15,674 nt of DNA from Deltaproteobacteria bacterium UBA5799 (GCA_002418185.1 DIDN01000023.1:1-15674), one strand, 5' to 3'; numbered from the stretch's first letter, positions 1 through 6,336 are shown. The notes: generated by a model from the letters alone, not told the origin. Translations and numbers: made by a program.

Positions 1-49
1 CGGATTCCTAATCCGTGTGTCGGACGTTCGAATCGTCTCGGGGGCGCCA
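1..49 (+). tRNA. tRNA-Arg (anticodon CCT), 3' part only
   Basis: The window opens inside the anticodon arm. The 3' strand of the anticodon stem is at 12-16, the seven-base loop at 5-11 and the anticodon CCT at 7-9, which reads the arginine codon AGG. The T arm has stems at 22-26 and 34-38 around the canonical loop TTCGAAT (27-33). The acceptor 3' strand is 39-45, followed by the discriminator G46 and an encoded CCA at 47-49. The 5' half, with the D arm, lies off the window. The gene points towards the mobile element, the usual orientation for a tRNA used as an insertion site, but no second copy of this 3' end was found in the window. Confidence 0.9.
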
Positions 50-60
50 TAAAAATCAAG

Positions 61-92
61 GGGTTACGGGCACAAAGCCTGTAACCCTTTTT
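61..92 (+). terminator. Rho-independent terminator of the tRNA-Arg transcript
   Basis: An 11-bp stem (61-71 pairing with 77-87, one G-T wobble) has the loop ACAAA and is followed by a T-rich run from 88. It lies 12 bases after the tRNA CCA end. Confidence 0.85.
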
Positions 93-134
93 CTTTTGCG
101 GGTTTTTATCCAGCATCTGTCCAGCGTGACGCAA

Positions 135-166
135 AATAAAAAAACCGCCCCCGGTGAAGGGAGCGG
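135..166 (-). terminator. Terminator of the minus-strand element operon
   Basis: Read on the minus strand, an 8-bp stem (166-159 with 152-145, one wobble) has a six-base loop and is followed by a run of seven T, an A and more T (144-135). It lies 80 bases beyond the stop of the last small gene and faces the tRNA-Arg terminator. It therefore marks the 3' end of the long operon and probably the left edge of the element's gene content. Confidence 0.75.
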
Positions 167-246
167 CCGTAATGGAAGGGCCCTCCTGTTGAGCACCAGG
201 TAGGAGGTGGACCTGGCAGCCGGGCAGGAGGGCAGAGGGCTCCCGG

Positions 247-375
247 CTATTGCCTCAAGCGGTACTGGCCGCAGCCGTCGCTATCCACCATCCGGGCAAG
301 CAAGGCACACCATATCTGAGTACCCTTCTGCCCGGTAGGATTCGCGCTGTAAAGGCAGGTGTCGCAGTCCCTCAT
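247..375 (-). CDS. 42-aa cysteine-rich protein, last gene of the operon
   Basis: The ATG at 375 overlaps the stop of the preceding gene in an ATGA junction, and the frame runs to TAG at 247-249. The product begins MRDCDTCLYS and has cysteines at 4, 7, 23 and 35, a spacing that could bind one zinc ion. A purine-rich AAGGTGG precedes the start. Tiny CxxC proteins like this are common in phage and satellite operons, usually without known function. The coupled start and end-to-end packing support a real gene. The terminator at 135-166 follows. Confidence 0.55.
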   Translation of the reverse strand: MRDCDTCLYSANPTGQKGTQIWCALLARMVDSDGCGQYRLRQ

Positions 376-521
376 AAATCCACCTTGCTATCCATGCCCC
401 AGGGTGAGGGCTCCTCGCCTGCAAAGGTCAAGGGAGCCCCGCAGTCAGCGCAAAACCTGCCGCCTTCATCCGTCACGAAGTCATAACAGGCCCCGCAGCG
501 CGGGCAATCAAACCGCTTCAT
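372..521 (-). CDS. 49-aa zinc-ribbon protein
   Basis: The ATG at 521 follows a clear AGGAGG ribosome-binding site eight bases upstream and overlaps the previous stop (ATGA). The product begins MKRFDCPRCG and has two CxxC knuckles, CPRC (6-9) and CADC (27-30), the layout of a small rubredoxin-like or zinc-ribbon fold. It would fit a nucleic-acid-binding or protein-binding adaptor. The function is unknown. Its stop overlaps the ATG of the next gene in the same way. Confidence 0.65.
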   Translation of the reverse strand: MKRFDCPRCGACYDFVTDEGGRFCADCGAPLTFAGEEPSPWGMDSKVDL

Positions 522-718
522 CCTTTTAACCTCCTGAGCCGTAAGACCTCAAAGCAAAGGTAATTTATCGCGTCGAGTAATTCCTGTTCCATCTCCGAGA
601 TAAAATCCCTGGCATCCGTGTCGAGGTCGAGCGGCCCATACTTCGACCTTGCGCCGGTGTACCGGGAAAGGGCCTCCTTGATTACGCCTTCAATCTGTTC
701 CGGTTGAACCTCGGGCAT
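518..718 (-). CDS. 66-aa helical protein, weakly MazG-like
   Basis: The start is placed at the ATG at 718 because AGGAGG lies just upstream; a longer reading from 754 has no such site and overlaps the preceding gene. The protein is largely helical. Its central and C-terminal part (KYGPLDLDTDARDFISEMEQ, then ELLDAINYLCFEV) resembles the acidic E-x-x-E...D-A-x-x-Y-L helix of small phage MazG-type nucleotide pyrophosphohydrolases. The resemblance is weak and the protein is shorter than catalytic MazG domains, so activity should not be assumed. It sits between two other tiny genes in the distal part of the operon. Confidence 0.6.
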   Translation of the reverse strand: MPEVQPEQIEGVIKEALSRYTGARSKYGPLDLDTDARDFISEMEQELLDAINYLCFEVLRLRRLKG

Positions 719-726
719 ACGTCCTC

Positions 727-900
727 CTACCTGATTAGGCCCTTTTGACGGCATAGAGCCTTGAGTTCCTCGAAGACCTCAGAGTATTCCTTTCTTATAC
801 GGGCAATCGCTGCCAGGTCCTCGCGGTAATGAGCCCGGATGGAAAGCCGCTGAAGCCTCTTTTCCTCTCGCCATAAGACCTTGAGCCGTTCATCCGTCAT
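727..900 (-). CDS. 57-aa charged helical protein
   Basis: The frame runs from ATG at 900 to TAG at 727-729, and the downstream gene's ribosome-binding site immediately follows the stop. The product (MTDERLKVLWREEKRLQRLS at the N-terminus) is rich in Arg, Lys, Glu and Leu with heptad-like spacing, suggesting a coiled coil. The site before the ATG is weak (AAAGGG). It is the first gene after the inverted repeat at 973-1028, so it may start a separately controlled sub-operon. The function is unknown. Confidence 0.5.
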   Translation of the reverse strand: MTDERLKVLWREEKRLQRLSIRAHYREDLAAIARIRKEYSEVFEELKALCRQKGLIR

Positions 901-972
901 TCAGAGCCCTTTCGATAAGTAACCTACCTGCCAAAATCGCCCTTGTAAGTAGTTGATTTTAAAGGGCCAAAG

Positions 973-1028
973 TGTCAAGCAAAATGGCTCCCGCGTAGGG
1001 TAACATGGGTTTTCCGATTTGCTTGACA
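973..1028. promoter_or_regulatory. Inverted repeat after the XRE gene, candidate operator
   Basis: TGTCAAGCAAA at 973-983 is repeated as its exact reverse complement at 1018-1028, and the match continues imperfectly inward to about 13 of 15 bases. The arms are 34 bases apart and each contains TTGACA or its complement. The arms flank the gap between the XRE regulator and the 57-aa gene. This arrangement fits a pair of operator half-sites for that regulator. A long-loop hairpin is the alternative, since there is no T-run after it. Confidence 0.5.
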
Positions 1029-1029
1029 T

Positions 1030-1323
1030 TCAGCCCGAAATCCAGCCGTGAATCTTGGCCGATACAGGACGCTGCCCGGCCTCTACCTGAGAGAGATATT
1101 GAGGTGTCAGCCTTAGCTCCCTGGCCGCTCTCCGAAGCGATAGACCGCGCCTCTCTCGGGCCTGTCGGATTGCCTCGCCGCTCAGGTCCCTCTGCGGTTG
1201 CCTATCGAGCCCCATTGCCCGTTGAAGGGAGCATACGCCGCAAGAGGCAAGCTCATTCTCAACCGCAACTTTTTCGAGCCTGCCGCAACGTGGACAGGTT
1301 GCTATCTTCCGGTTCGTCTTCAT
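1030..1323 (-). CDS. Zinc-ribbon plus XRE-family helix-turn-helix regulator
   Basis: This 97-aa protein has two parts. Residues 10-31 carry two cysteine pairs (CPRC and CGVC) that look like a zinc knuckle. Residues of about 48-90 form an XRE/Cro-type helix-turn-helix (SLRRAARELRLTPQYLSQVE, then AGQRPVS). Proteins of this class repress or activate phage-type promoters as dimers. The ATG at 1323 overlaps the upstream stop (ATGA), with GGAGGACGGAG as binding site. The gene is followed directly by an inverted repeat that could be its operator. It lies unusually late in the operon, far from AlpA, so it may regulate the distal small genes or helper functions rather than the whole element. Confidence 0.8.
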   Translation of the reverse strand: MKTNRKIATCPRCGRLEKVAVENELASCGVCSLQRAMGLDRQPQRDLSGEAIRQARERRGLSLRRAARELRLTPQYLSQVEAGQRPVSAKIHGWISG

Positions 1324-1664
1324 TCTCCGTCCTCCATCGCCTTATACATCCCCTCGCGCTCTTCATGCGAAAAGGCTTCGAGAAACCTTTCGCCCGAACC
1401 TGTCGTGAAGTGTGAATCGAGCTTCCTGAAAAGCTTGGACGGCATCTTGCCCTTTACATCCTCGCGAACATCCTGCCAGGCCCTCTTGCGGTAATCAGGC
1501 CGTCCAAACTTGATTCCGAAATCAGCTCTCCATGCCGGGCCGCCGTAAGGGGAAACACGGCCCCAGGTTCGACCAAGCTTTAGAAAGTACTCGGTGTGAA
1601 TAGCCCGGACCACGGCATCGTCGCTCTTGTGAATCTTCAGAACCTTTTTGAGTTTTGCAGGCAT
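1320..1664 (-). CDS. 114-aa protein of unknown function next to TerS
   Basis: The start at 1664 has GGAG eight bases upstream and follows the TerS stop by one base; the stop overlaps the XRE start. The product is basic in its first half and mixed-charge helical in its second. It contains a glycine/aromatic stretch (GRTWGRVSPYGGPAWRADFG) and no cysteine pairs or HNH residues. No family was recognised. Its position directly after the small terminase makes a packaging or DNA-binding role reasonable, but this is context only. Confidence 0.7.
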   Translation of the reverse strand: MPAKLKKVLKIHKSDDAVVRAIHTEYFLKLGRTWGRVSPYGGPAWRADFGIKFGRPDYRKRAWQDVREDVKGKMPSKLFRKLDSHFTTGSGERFLEAFSHEEREGMYKAMEDGE

Positions 1665-1665
1665 A

Positions 1666-1944
1666 TCACAACTCCAGGTTAAGGGCTCGCAGCGCGGCCA
1701 GTAGACGATTACGGCTATCCCGCGATATGGTACAAGCCGGATTTGGCCGCAGTCCTCTTTCGCCCTCGACCACCATGCCGTGCTTGCGGATTAACTCCTC
1801 GGCCTCATTCGCCTGGTCAAGAGCATGGCCAGCCTGTTGAGCAAGGAGAAGGCCCGCCCCGGTTTCGATTGAATAAGTCTCCGTGAGCATCGAAACAAGC
1901 TCATCCCCGCTTGAGGGTAGGGTTATTTTCTTCTTTTTTTTCAT
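1666..1944 (-). CDS. P27-family phage terminase small subunit
   Basis: The 92-aa product starts MKKKKKITLPSSG. The ATG at 1944 is chosen because AGGAGG lies five bases upstream; a longer reading from 1965 lacks a site. The C-terminal half has the family signature: a helix, then RKHGMVVEGERGLRPNPA, then RDSRNRLLAALRALNLEL, matching the usual 'G-x-N-P-A...R-x-L..LGL' ending of P27 small terminases. The protein recognises phage DNA and hands it to the large ATPase. It is shorter at the N-terminus than typical P27 proteins (about 110-150 aa). No large terminase is encoded in the window, so it probably works with a helper phage enzyme, as PICI TerS proteins do. Confidence 0.75.
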   Translation of the reverse strand: MKKKKKITLPSSGDELVSMLTETYSIETGAGLLLAQQAGHALDQANEAEELIRKHGMVVEGERGLRPNPACTISRDSRNRLLAALRALNLEL

Positions 1945-2051
1945 GAAATCCTCCTGAATTGCCAAACTTGGGAAACCAGGTGCCCGAAAATTTGACTGGT
2001 GGTGTGGTGTCCGCTTGAAAGCTCAACAGAGTGAAACGCCCCCCCCGGCCC

Positions 2052-2315
2052 TCAAGCCGCCTCTGCTATCCCCGCCGCTATCGCCGCGGCTATGGCGAAC
2101 GAAACCTCAAGCAGTTCTCTCCGTTCGAGGCTGTAAGATGCATCATCTACGAACGTTGCAGAGATTAGGTTCGAGTCCTGAAACTCCAAGATAGCGTGAA
2201 CGCCGTGTTCATCCTTATGCACGTCAAGGCTGGTGAGGGCGGGCATTGCGCCCGCCTCCTTCACCATCTTTTTTACCTGTCTGCCGATTGACTCGTATGC
2301 TCCTTCAAGATTCAT
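2052..2315 (-). CDS. 87-aa protein of unknown function
   Basis: The ATG at 2315 overlaps the stop of the preceding gene (ATGA). The upstream in-frame codons to 2354 lie entirely inside that gene, so the shorter start is preferred. The N-terminal part is amphipathic (MNLEGAYESIGRQVKKMVKE), the middle reads like a short beta-rich segment, and the end is an alanine-rich helix (AIAAAIAAGIAEAA). It lies in the capsid-TerS section, so a head-related role is possible. About 107 bases without a gene separate it from TerS. Confidence 0.65.
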   Translation of the reverse strand: MNLEGAYESIGRQVKKMVKEAGAMPALTSLDVHKDEHGVHAILEFQDSNLISATFVDDASYSLERRELLEVSFAIAAAIAAGIAEAA

Positions 2316-2710
2316 CGTCCACCATCCTTCCCGCGCTTGACCGCGAGCTGCCACTCCGGCCCCGTGCCAGGCCGGGCCGTGGTGTTCTCACGCGCAACCC
2401 AAAGGCTCCCGGCATAGGTGCAGGCATCGCCCTTTTCGTAAGCCGTATCCAGCTTGAACGTGCCCACATACTTTAACGCGCCGCGTTCCTCGACCGTTTT
2501 TCTAAGGGCCTCGACCTCCTGCCGAAGTCCATCAAAGAGAGTCCGCGCGAAGACCTTTGCATGGTCCAGCGTGACCATGTGGTACTCCATCGGGAGGAGT
2601 TTATGTGCGATTGCTTCGGGAAGCTTTACATACTCCGCGACCGTGGTTACCATCGAGCGTCCGTGGCGCTTGGCGAAAGACTCACGAAGTTCAAGTTCTT
2701 TGTCGCCCAT
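2312..2710 (-). CDS. Phage-type protein with C-terminal carbohydrate-binding-like domain
   Basis: The start is taken at ATG 2710, two bases after the capsid stop, with GGGGAGGGGAG upstream; the reading from 2758 would overlap the capsid gene. The 132-aa product has an N-terminal helical part with a likely coiled coil at about 55-77. Residues 80-126 have the pattern Y-x-G...Y-x-x-GD...GSLW-x-A...T-x-x-PG...W of the chitin-binding-like modules often found in phage structural proteins. It ends KRGKDGGR, the point where collagen-like repeats begin in longer relatives. It may decorate the capsid or contact surfaces; no experiment is implied. Confidence 0.7.
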   Translation of the reverse strand: MGDKELELRESFAKRHGRSMVTTVAEYVKLPEAIAHKLLPMEYHMVTLDHAKVFARTLFDGLRQEVEALRKTVEERGALKYVGTFKLDTAYEKGDACTYAGSLWVARENTTARPGTGPEWQLAVKRGKDGGR

Positions 2711-2712
2711 CG

Positions 2713-3684
2713 TCACTCCCCTCCCCATGCCGCCGCTATGCCGGACAGTATGGCGCAACCACTGGGGCGCAGGAGACGGGCGCTAAAGGCCCTTGTACAC
2801 AGGACCCCAGTCAGGTCTGCTTGGAAGAGACTTATCATCTTGGCTTCCTCGTCGGAAGATTCAGGCTCGCCAATCATGTTTAACGGGGCCTGCGTAGCAA
2901 GGGAAATCTTCACATTGTCATCTGCCATGACGATTGCGGAAGCATCGAGGAGGAGGAGCGAATCCTGAGCCGCCACCGATACAAGAGCCTGAACGCCGAG
3001 AAGGAAGCCGCCGGTCGCGCTCATCTGAGGGAAGAGCAAAGGGGCATCATCCCCGGAACGCATGGTTGAAAGAAGTGTGGCCGTGCCGGGTGAGCATATC
3101 CAAAAAAGACGCTCATTCCCGGTCAGAACAACACTTTCGAGGAGCCCGGCCAGGTCTTCGAGCACGTCGCTTGTGGCAGCCCCGGATTCAAGTGTGCCTT
3201 CAGAGATACGGGCTATGAATTCGATATCTGTGCCCAAGGCCGCTGCGGCCTGGAGTTCCTTGACCAGATTTTCAGTCCCGAATGGGGCCTGTAAAGCCGT
3301 GTTTGAAATCACCGCCAGGGCTGCGGCCTTCCTCGGTTCGAGGGCATCCGCGTCGAGGCTGAATCTTGAAACCAGTGCCGCGCCGCCCTCTGGCACGATT
3401 GCGCCGGTAAGAGGCATGGCCGAAACCGCAACTGGAGCCCGGAGACCGGCCCTGCGGGTGTATCCCTTTAACGTATCGAAGACGCCGGGACCGCTTGCCA
3501 GGGCTTGCAGAAACGCGCCCTCAAGGTCCGATTTGAAGGGTATGCCGCTTTCATCCGATAAGTCCGACGTACCTGTGGCGGGTATCGCCGCCTTATAAAC
3601 GCCATTCGCCAATGCAAGCTCGCTCGCGTGAGCCCACCTACCTTGAGCACCGATAAAACATTTTAAAGCCTTTGAGATTTCCAT
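2713..3684 (-). CDS. HK97-like phage major capsid protein
   Basis: Predicted product is 323 aa from the ATG at 3684, which has AGGAGG seven bases upstream; the extension to 3717 lacks a site. The middle region has the HK97-fold pattern (IVPEGGAALVSRFSLDADAL, then EPRKAAALAVISNTAL, the 'K-x-a-a-x-x-x-x-S' strand and spine helix). The end has the typical P-domain/A-loop closure (MISLFQADLTGVLCTRAF, then a Leu-Arg-Pro/Gly-rich end). It would form the icosahedral shell. HK97-type proteins usually run about 280-400 aa and often have an N-terminal delta domain cut by a protease; here the N-terminus is short and no protease gene is present. It is the only major structural gene in the element, which suggests capsid remodelling or substitution during helper phage growth. 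Confidence 0.75.
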   Translation of the reverse strand: MEISKALKCFIGAQGRWAHASELALANGVYKAAIPATGTSDLSDESGIPFKSDLEGAFLQALASGPGVFDTLKGYTRRAGLRAPVAVSAMPLTGAIVPEGGAALVSRFSLDADALEPRKAAALAVISNTALQAPFGTENLVKELQAAAALGTDIEFIARISEGTLESGAATSDVLEDLAGLLESVVLTGNERLFWICSPGTATLLSTMRSGDDAPLLFPQMSATGGFLLGVQALVSVAAQDSLLLLDASAIVMADDNVKISLATQAPLNMIGEPESSDEEAKMISLFQADLTGVLCTRAFSARLLRPSGCAILSGIAAAWGGE

Positions 3685-3724
3685 TTCCGTCCTCCTGTTT
3701 GGTATGTCGCGACCCATTCGCCTT

Positions 3725-4135
3725 TCAATTTTTCCATGTCTTCAGGCAATTCCAACAAGGTGTCCGTAACGGGCTCCCTTGCGGATAGTACGCCGTGAGT
3801 TCTTTACCGCAAAGAGGGCAGGGATACGAATTGACCGTGTAAGGAACCAGGGCTCCCTCGGCCTCGAAAACGGGAAGGGGCCTCTGGTCTGTAGCAGGAA
3901 TAGCAGGTGTAGCAGTAGCAACGGGCTTATATGTCCCTGTCCTGTCCTCTCCATTTAAGGGATATGTGTAGCTACCTTTGCTAATACTGCTACTTTTATT
4001 AATTTTATTTATAAGAGTGCTTGCTACACTTGGACTGCCCTCAAGGGTATTGCTACGGCTACACTTGCTACTTTCGCTACACTTCCGGGCCGGTTCCGTG
4101 AGGCTTCCTTTTTTAATAAGGTCTGCCAGTTTCAT
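3725..4135 (-). CDS. Zinc-ribbon protein downstream of Rep, with iteron-like DNA in its coding sequence
   Basis: Predicted 136 aa. The ATG at 4135 overlaps the Rep stop (ATGA). Residues 1-60 are low complexity, rich in Ser, Thr and Lys, and contain repeats such as KCSESSKCSRS. The C-terminus has two cysteine pairs, CPLC (106-109) and CWNC (127-130), a zinc ribbon. The low-complexity half is encoded by repeated short DNA words (see the repeat entry at 3891-4084), so its peptide sequence may be a by-product of an origin. The function may be DNA binding in replication; it is not a recognised family. Confidence 0.7.
   Translation of the reverse strand: MKLADLIKKGSLTEPARKCSESSKCSRSNTLEGSPSVASTLINKINKSSSISKGSYTYPLNGEDRTGTYKPVATATPAIPATDQRPLPVFEAEGALVPYTVNSYPCPLCGKELTAYYPQGSPLRTPCWNCLKTWKN
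3891..4084. repeat. Iteron-like GCTAC repeat array with AT-rich core, candidate origin
   Basis: The word GCTAC occurs seven times, at 3971, 3989, 4023, 4052, 4058, 4067 and 4076. Three copies extend to GCTACACTT (4023, 4058, 4076), and the last three copies are spaced exactly nine bases apart. Its reverse complement GTAGC occurs at 3891, 3909, 3915 and 3968, and GTAGCTAC at 3968-3975 is a perfect palindrome. Between the arms lies a very AT-rich run at 3990-4013. Repeats of opposite orientation around an AT-rich segment beside a replication gene are typical of plasmid and satellite origins. The function is inferred. Confidence 0.55.
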
Positions 4136-5670
4136 TTCGCCCCCTCGATTAATGCCGGGTTCAATTGGATTGATTTCTGTTTGCCGGTCTTTATGAGACG
4201 CACGCGGTCAAGCTCAATAAGCTCATTCAGGGCGCTTGCAAAGGGCTCCTTTTTTCGCAGCGGCCCCGGCCCATATTGTGAGACGGTTCTGGTTGAAACT
4301 GTATCGGTCCTCTCAGCGCGGCAGTATTCAAGAAGCCATGCATCCAGCCGGGCTACATTCCCGGCCTCTGAGGATATGGCAAGCTTTCCGAAAAAGCGCC
4401 GGGATTCATTCAAATGCCATGCGACTATCCTTGCGGCTGCCTCGATATGCCCGGACTGAATTTCACCTTCAAGGCCGTATTCGAAAACATGAAAGAGCGC
4501 GGCAAGACGTGCGACGTTATCAGCGGCCTTGCTCGCAACATCTCTAATGTCGATAAGCTCGCCGCCGCAGCTCAATTCCTTTTCAACCGTGTCGTGGAAT
4601 ACTATCCAGGCCACTTTCGCTTCCGGTGAAAGGGTGAGCGTGCGAGGCTCAAGCGCGCCGTCTTCATTTATGGGCGCGGGCATATTCAGGATTTCCGTTA
4701 TCCGGGTATGATACGCCGCCAGCGCGGGCCAGCGGGCAGGAGGCTCTTTAAAAAAACGCGTACCTTGTGTCGATTCAGGCCGTGCGATAAGGATGCGCGC
4801 GAGAAAGCCCGTGCCTCTGGCAAGGGCCCCGGCCTTATTGATAAATGCTCTTATCGTGGCTTCCTGGACCTGCAAGGATAGGGTGAGCCGCGCCCCCTTT
4901 AAAGTAAATGAGCCGCCCTCGGTCCGGCGATCGAAACGTAACGTGCCGCCGTCCCATAAAATATTGTAAGTGCTCAGATTACGCATTAGACTGTCCGCGC
5001 CCATACCATGTGAGCCAAATACCGCGCCTGCTTCTGAGGATATAACGCCGCCTGAAGGCCATACAGTAAGCCCCTTAACCTGAGCCTCTTGTGTGGCATC
5101 CTGATAGATATGGCGCGGGATTCTCGGCGGTATGGGTTCGTTTTGCTGGAGTTCAAGTAGGTCAGCTTCAAGCCCCTCGCAAGAGTTCCCGGCCTTTGCC
5201 GCCGCTTTTATTGCATCGAGAAGCCCGGCCCGCCTTGCGTTCCAGGCAGCGGCTTCGGCCTCGTATTGCTTCAATATGGGCTTTGCAAGCTCGACCTGTT
5301 CGGTTTCAAAATCACGAATAGCCGTCATAAAATAACCATCAATAGAGGTTTTCCGCTCGCCCGATTCGGCAATGATAAGATTACTTATCGAGCACGGGCC
5401 CTTGAGTTTAGCCGCTCGCTCTACGTCAACGAGGGCCTGAGAAGACAAAGAGACGGCTGCAAGCGCGCTCCCGGCTATCATTGACACTGGGGCCTGTACG
5501 AAATCCCGGACCTCCTCGACCGCCGCCCTTATGGTTTCCGGCAGCGCGTCCGTGGGATACGGGAGCGGGTCAATCTTCGAGGTAAGCGGTAAGGGCTCGG
5601 GCCATTCGCCAGGACCCTCTTGCTCTATGCTCAAGAGCGCGTCCCCTAAATCAAAATCAGTTCCCTGCAT
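4132..5670 (-). CDS. DUF3987/YfjI-family replication protein (Rep-like helicase/primase)
   Basis: Predicted 512 aa from the ATG at 5670, preceded by AGGAGA; an in-frame ATG at 5706 is possible but has no better site. The protein matches the DUF3987 family found in prophages and satellites. A conserved Ala/Ser-rich helix (APVSMIAGSALAAVSLSSQA) leads to the nucleotide-binding-like loop ESGERKT at about 102-108. It is followed by a long helical insert and the family block NILWDGGTLRFDR. The ATPase-like core and the neighbouring CHC2 primase fragment suggest the two together do the work of a P4-alpha-type primase-helicase. Its start lies in a 67-bp repeat shared with the end of the primase gene. 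It overlaps the zinc-ribbon gene at its stop. Confidence 0.8.
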   Translation of the reverse strand: MQGTDFDLGDALLSIEQEGPGEWPEPLPLTSKIDPLPYPTDALPETIRAAVEEVRDFVQAPVSMIAGSALAAVSLSSQALVDVERAAKLKGPCSISNLIIAESGERKTSIDGYFMTAIRDFETEQVELAKPILKQYEAEAAAWNARRAGLLDAIKAAAKAGNSCEGLEADLLELQQNEPIPPRIPRHIYQDATQEAQVKGLTVWPSGGVISSEAGAVFGSHGMGADSLMRNLSTYNILWDGGTLRFDRRTEGGSFTLKGARLTLSLQVQEATIRAFINKAGALARGTGFLARILIARPESTQGTRFFKEPPARWPALAAYHTRITEILNMPAPINEDGALEPRTLTLSPEAKVAWIVFHDTVEKELSCGGELIDIRDVASKAADNVARLAALFHVFEYGLEGEIQSGHIEAAARIVAWHLNESRRFFGKLAISSEAGNVARLDAWLLEYCRAERTDTVSTRTVSQYGPGPLRKKEPFASALNELIELDRVRLIKTGKQKSIQLNPALIEGAK

Positions 5671-5719
5671 AGCCCGTCTCCTGATAAAGCTCGAATTTTG
5701 GTGCATCGTCCTTGCGGCA
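5653..5719. repeat. 67-bp direct repeat, copy 1 (at the Rep start)
   Basis: It is 64 of 67 bases identical to 5790-5856, a distance of 137 bp. This copy carries the ribosome-binding site and first codons of the DUF3987 gene. Upstream sequence in it matches the primase gene's last codons but here is not in the primase frame. Confidence 0.9.
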
Positions 5720-5725
5720 CGGGGT

Positions 5726-5752
5726 ACGCATTAAACGTATTTAACGCATTAA
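5726..5752. repeat. Three tandem 9-bp repeats (ACGCATTAA type)
   Basis: ACGCATTAA at 5726-5734, ACGTATTTA at 5735-5743 and ACGCATTAA at 5744-5752 lie head to tail between the two 67-bp repeat copies. They are AT-rich compared with their surroundings. They may be iterons bound by the neighbouring Rep protein. Confidence 0.7.
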
Positions 5753-5789
5753 GCCCCCGATGGTGTTCGAGGAGCTTGTCCTCCAAGCG

Positions 5790-5856
5790 AAAATCAGTTC
5801 CCTGCATGGCCCGCCTCCTGATAAAGCTCAAATTTTGGTGCATCGTCCTTGCGGCA
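5790..5856. repeat. 67-bp direct repeat, copy 2 (at the primase end)
   Basis: Partner of 5653-5719 with three substitutions. This copy holds the last codons and stop of the CHC2 gene (TGA at 5794-5796), a ribosome-binding site and the start of the 53-aa relic frame. Confidence 0.9.
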
Positions 5857-6336
5857 AAGAATATTCTCATAGACGTGCTCGACCTCATCCATTGCCCTGC
5901 ACATCTCGGCAACCGCTTGTAGCTCGCTCTCCGTCCGCGCCCGTGCCTGCATACTGCGGAAGGTCCGGAGCATCGAGGCGAGATAATCGACCTGGCCTTG
6001 CTCCCAGGAGCGGAACCGCCTAAGAAGGTCGGCCTTGCGTTCTCTCTCCCGCCGTGCCTCGGCTGCCGCCTGTCGGTTGATAGGGGTCTGCCGCTGGATT
6101 CCGAGATAGGCCAAAGCATCCGAGAAGGTGAGCCCGTGTATCTTTTGTACGAGGTCGATTGAGTCCCCCCCGCCGGTATTGCAGCCGAAGCAGTAGAAGC
6201 CCTGATTGCCTATCTTAAAAGAGGCGGTCTTTTCTGTATGTCCAGGAAAAGGACAGAGGCCCCAATAATCAGAGCCGCGCTGTTGAAGAATAAGCCCCTC
6301 CCGGTGTGCGGCCTCGATGGTGGAGGGCTTAATCAT
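5794..6336 (-). CDS. CHC2 zinc-finger primase fragment
   Basis: Predicted 180 aa. The ATG at 6336 is favoured because it overlaps the preceding small gene by eight bases and begins the conserved domain; longer in-frame starts up to 6426 read through that gene. Residues 28-52 form a CHC2-type primase zinc finger: C28 and H33 (CPFPGH), C49 and C52 (YCFGC), followed by GGGDSIDLVQ. The remainder is a charged helical tail (REREKADLLRRF region) with no TOPRIM catalytic motif, so the protein lacks the polymerising part of a DnaG primase. It probably recognises DNA or acts with the DUF3987 protein encoded next. The end of the gene lies in the duplicated 67-bp segment. Confidence 0.85.
   Translation of the reverse strand: MIKPSTIEAAHREGLILQQRGSDYWGLCPFPGHTEKTASFKIGNQGFYCFGCNTGGGDSIDLVQKIHGLTFSDALAYLGIQRQTPINRQAAAEARRERERKADLLRRFRSWEQGQVDYLASMLRTFRSMQARARTESELQAVAEMCRAMDEVEHVYENILCRKDDAPKFELYQEAGHAGN

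Larger units (their letters stand above)
5646..5807 (-). pseudogene. 53-aa duplicate of the Rep N-terminus created by tandem duplication
   Basis: In the second repeat copy a good binding site (AGGAGG) and ATG at 5807 start a short frame. Its first residues, MQGTDFRLEDKLLEHHRG, resemble the Rep start MQGTDFDLGDALL. The frame crosses three 9-bp repeats, then reads the other repeat copy out of frame and stops at 5646, inside the Rep gene. This looks like a relic of duplication of the primase-Rep junction. It could still be translated and act as a leader that affects Rep translation. It is not expected to fold as a domain. Confidence 0.5.

Noticed and set aside
2561..3598. Plus-strand frames opposite the capsid gene
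   Set aside because: They are shadows of the recognisable capsid and following gene and lack ribosome-binding sites.
5646..6119. 157-aa minus-strand frame through the primase gene
   Set aside because: Most of it is an out-of-frame shadow of the CHC2 gene; only the last part from 5807 has a start and binding site, and that is listed as a relic.
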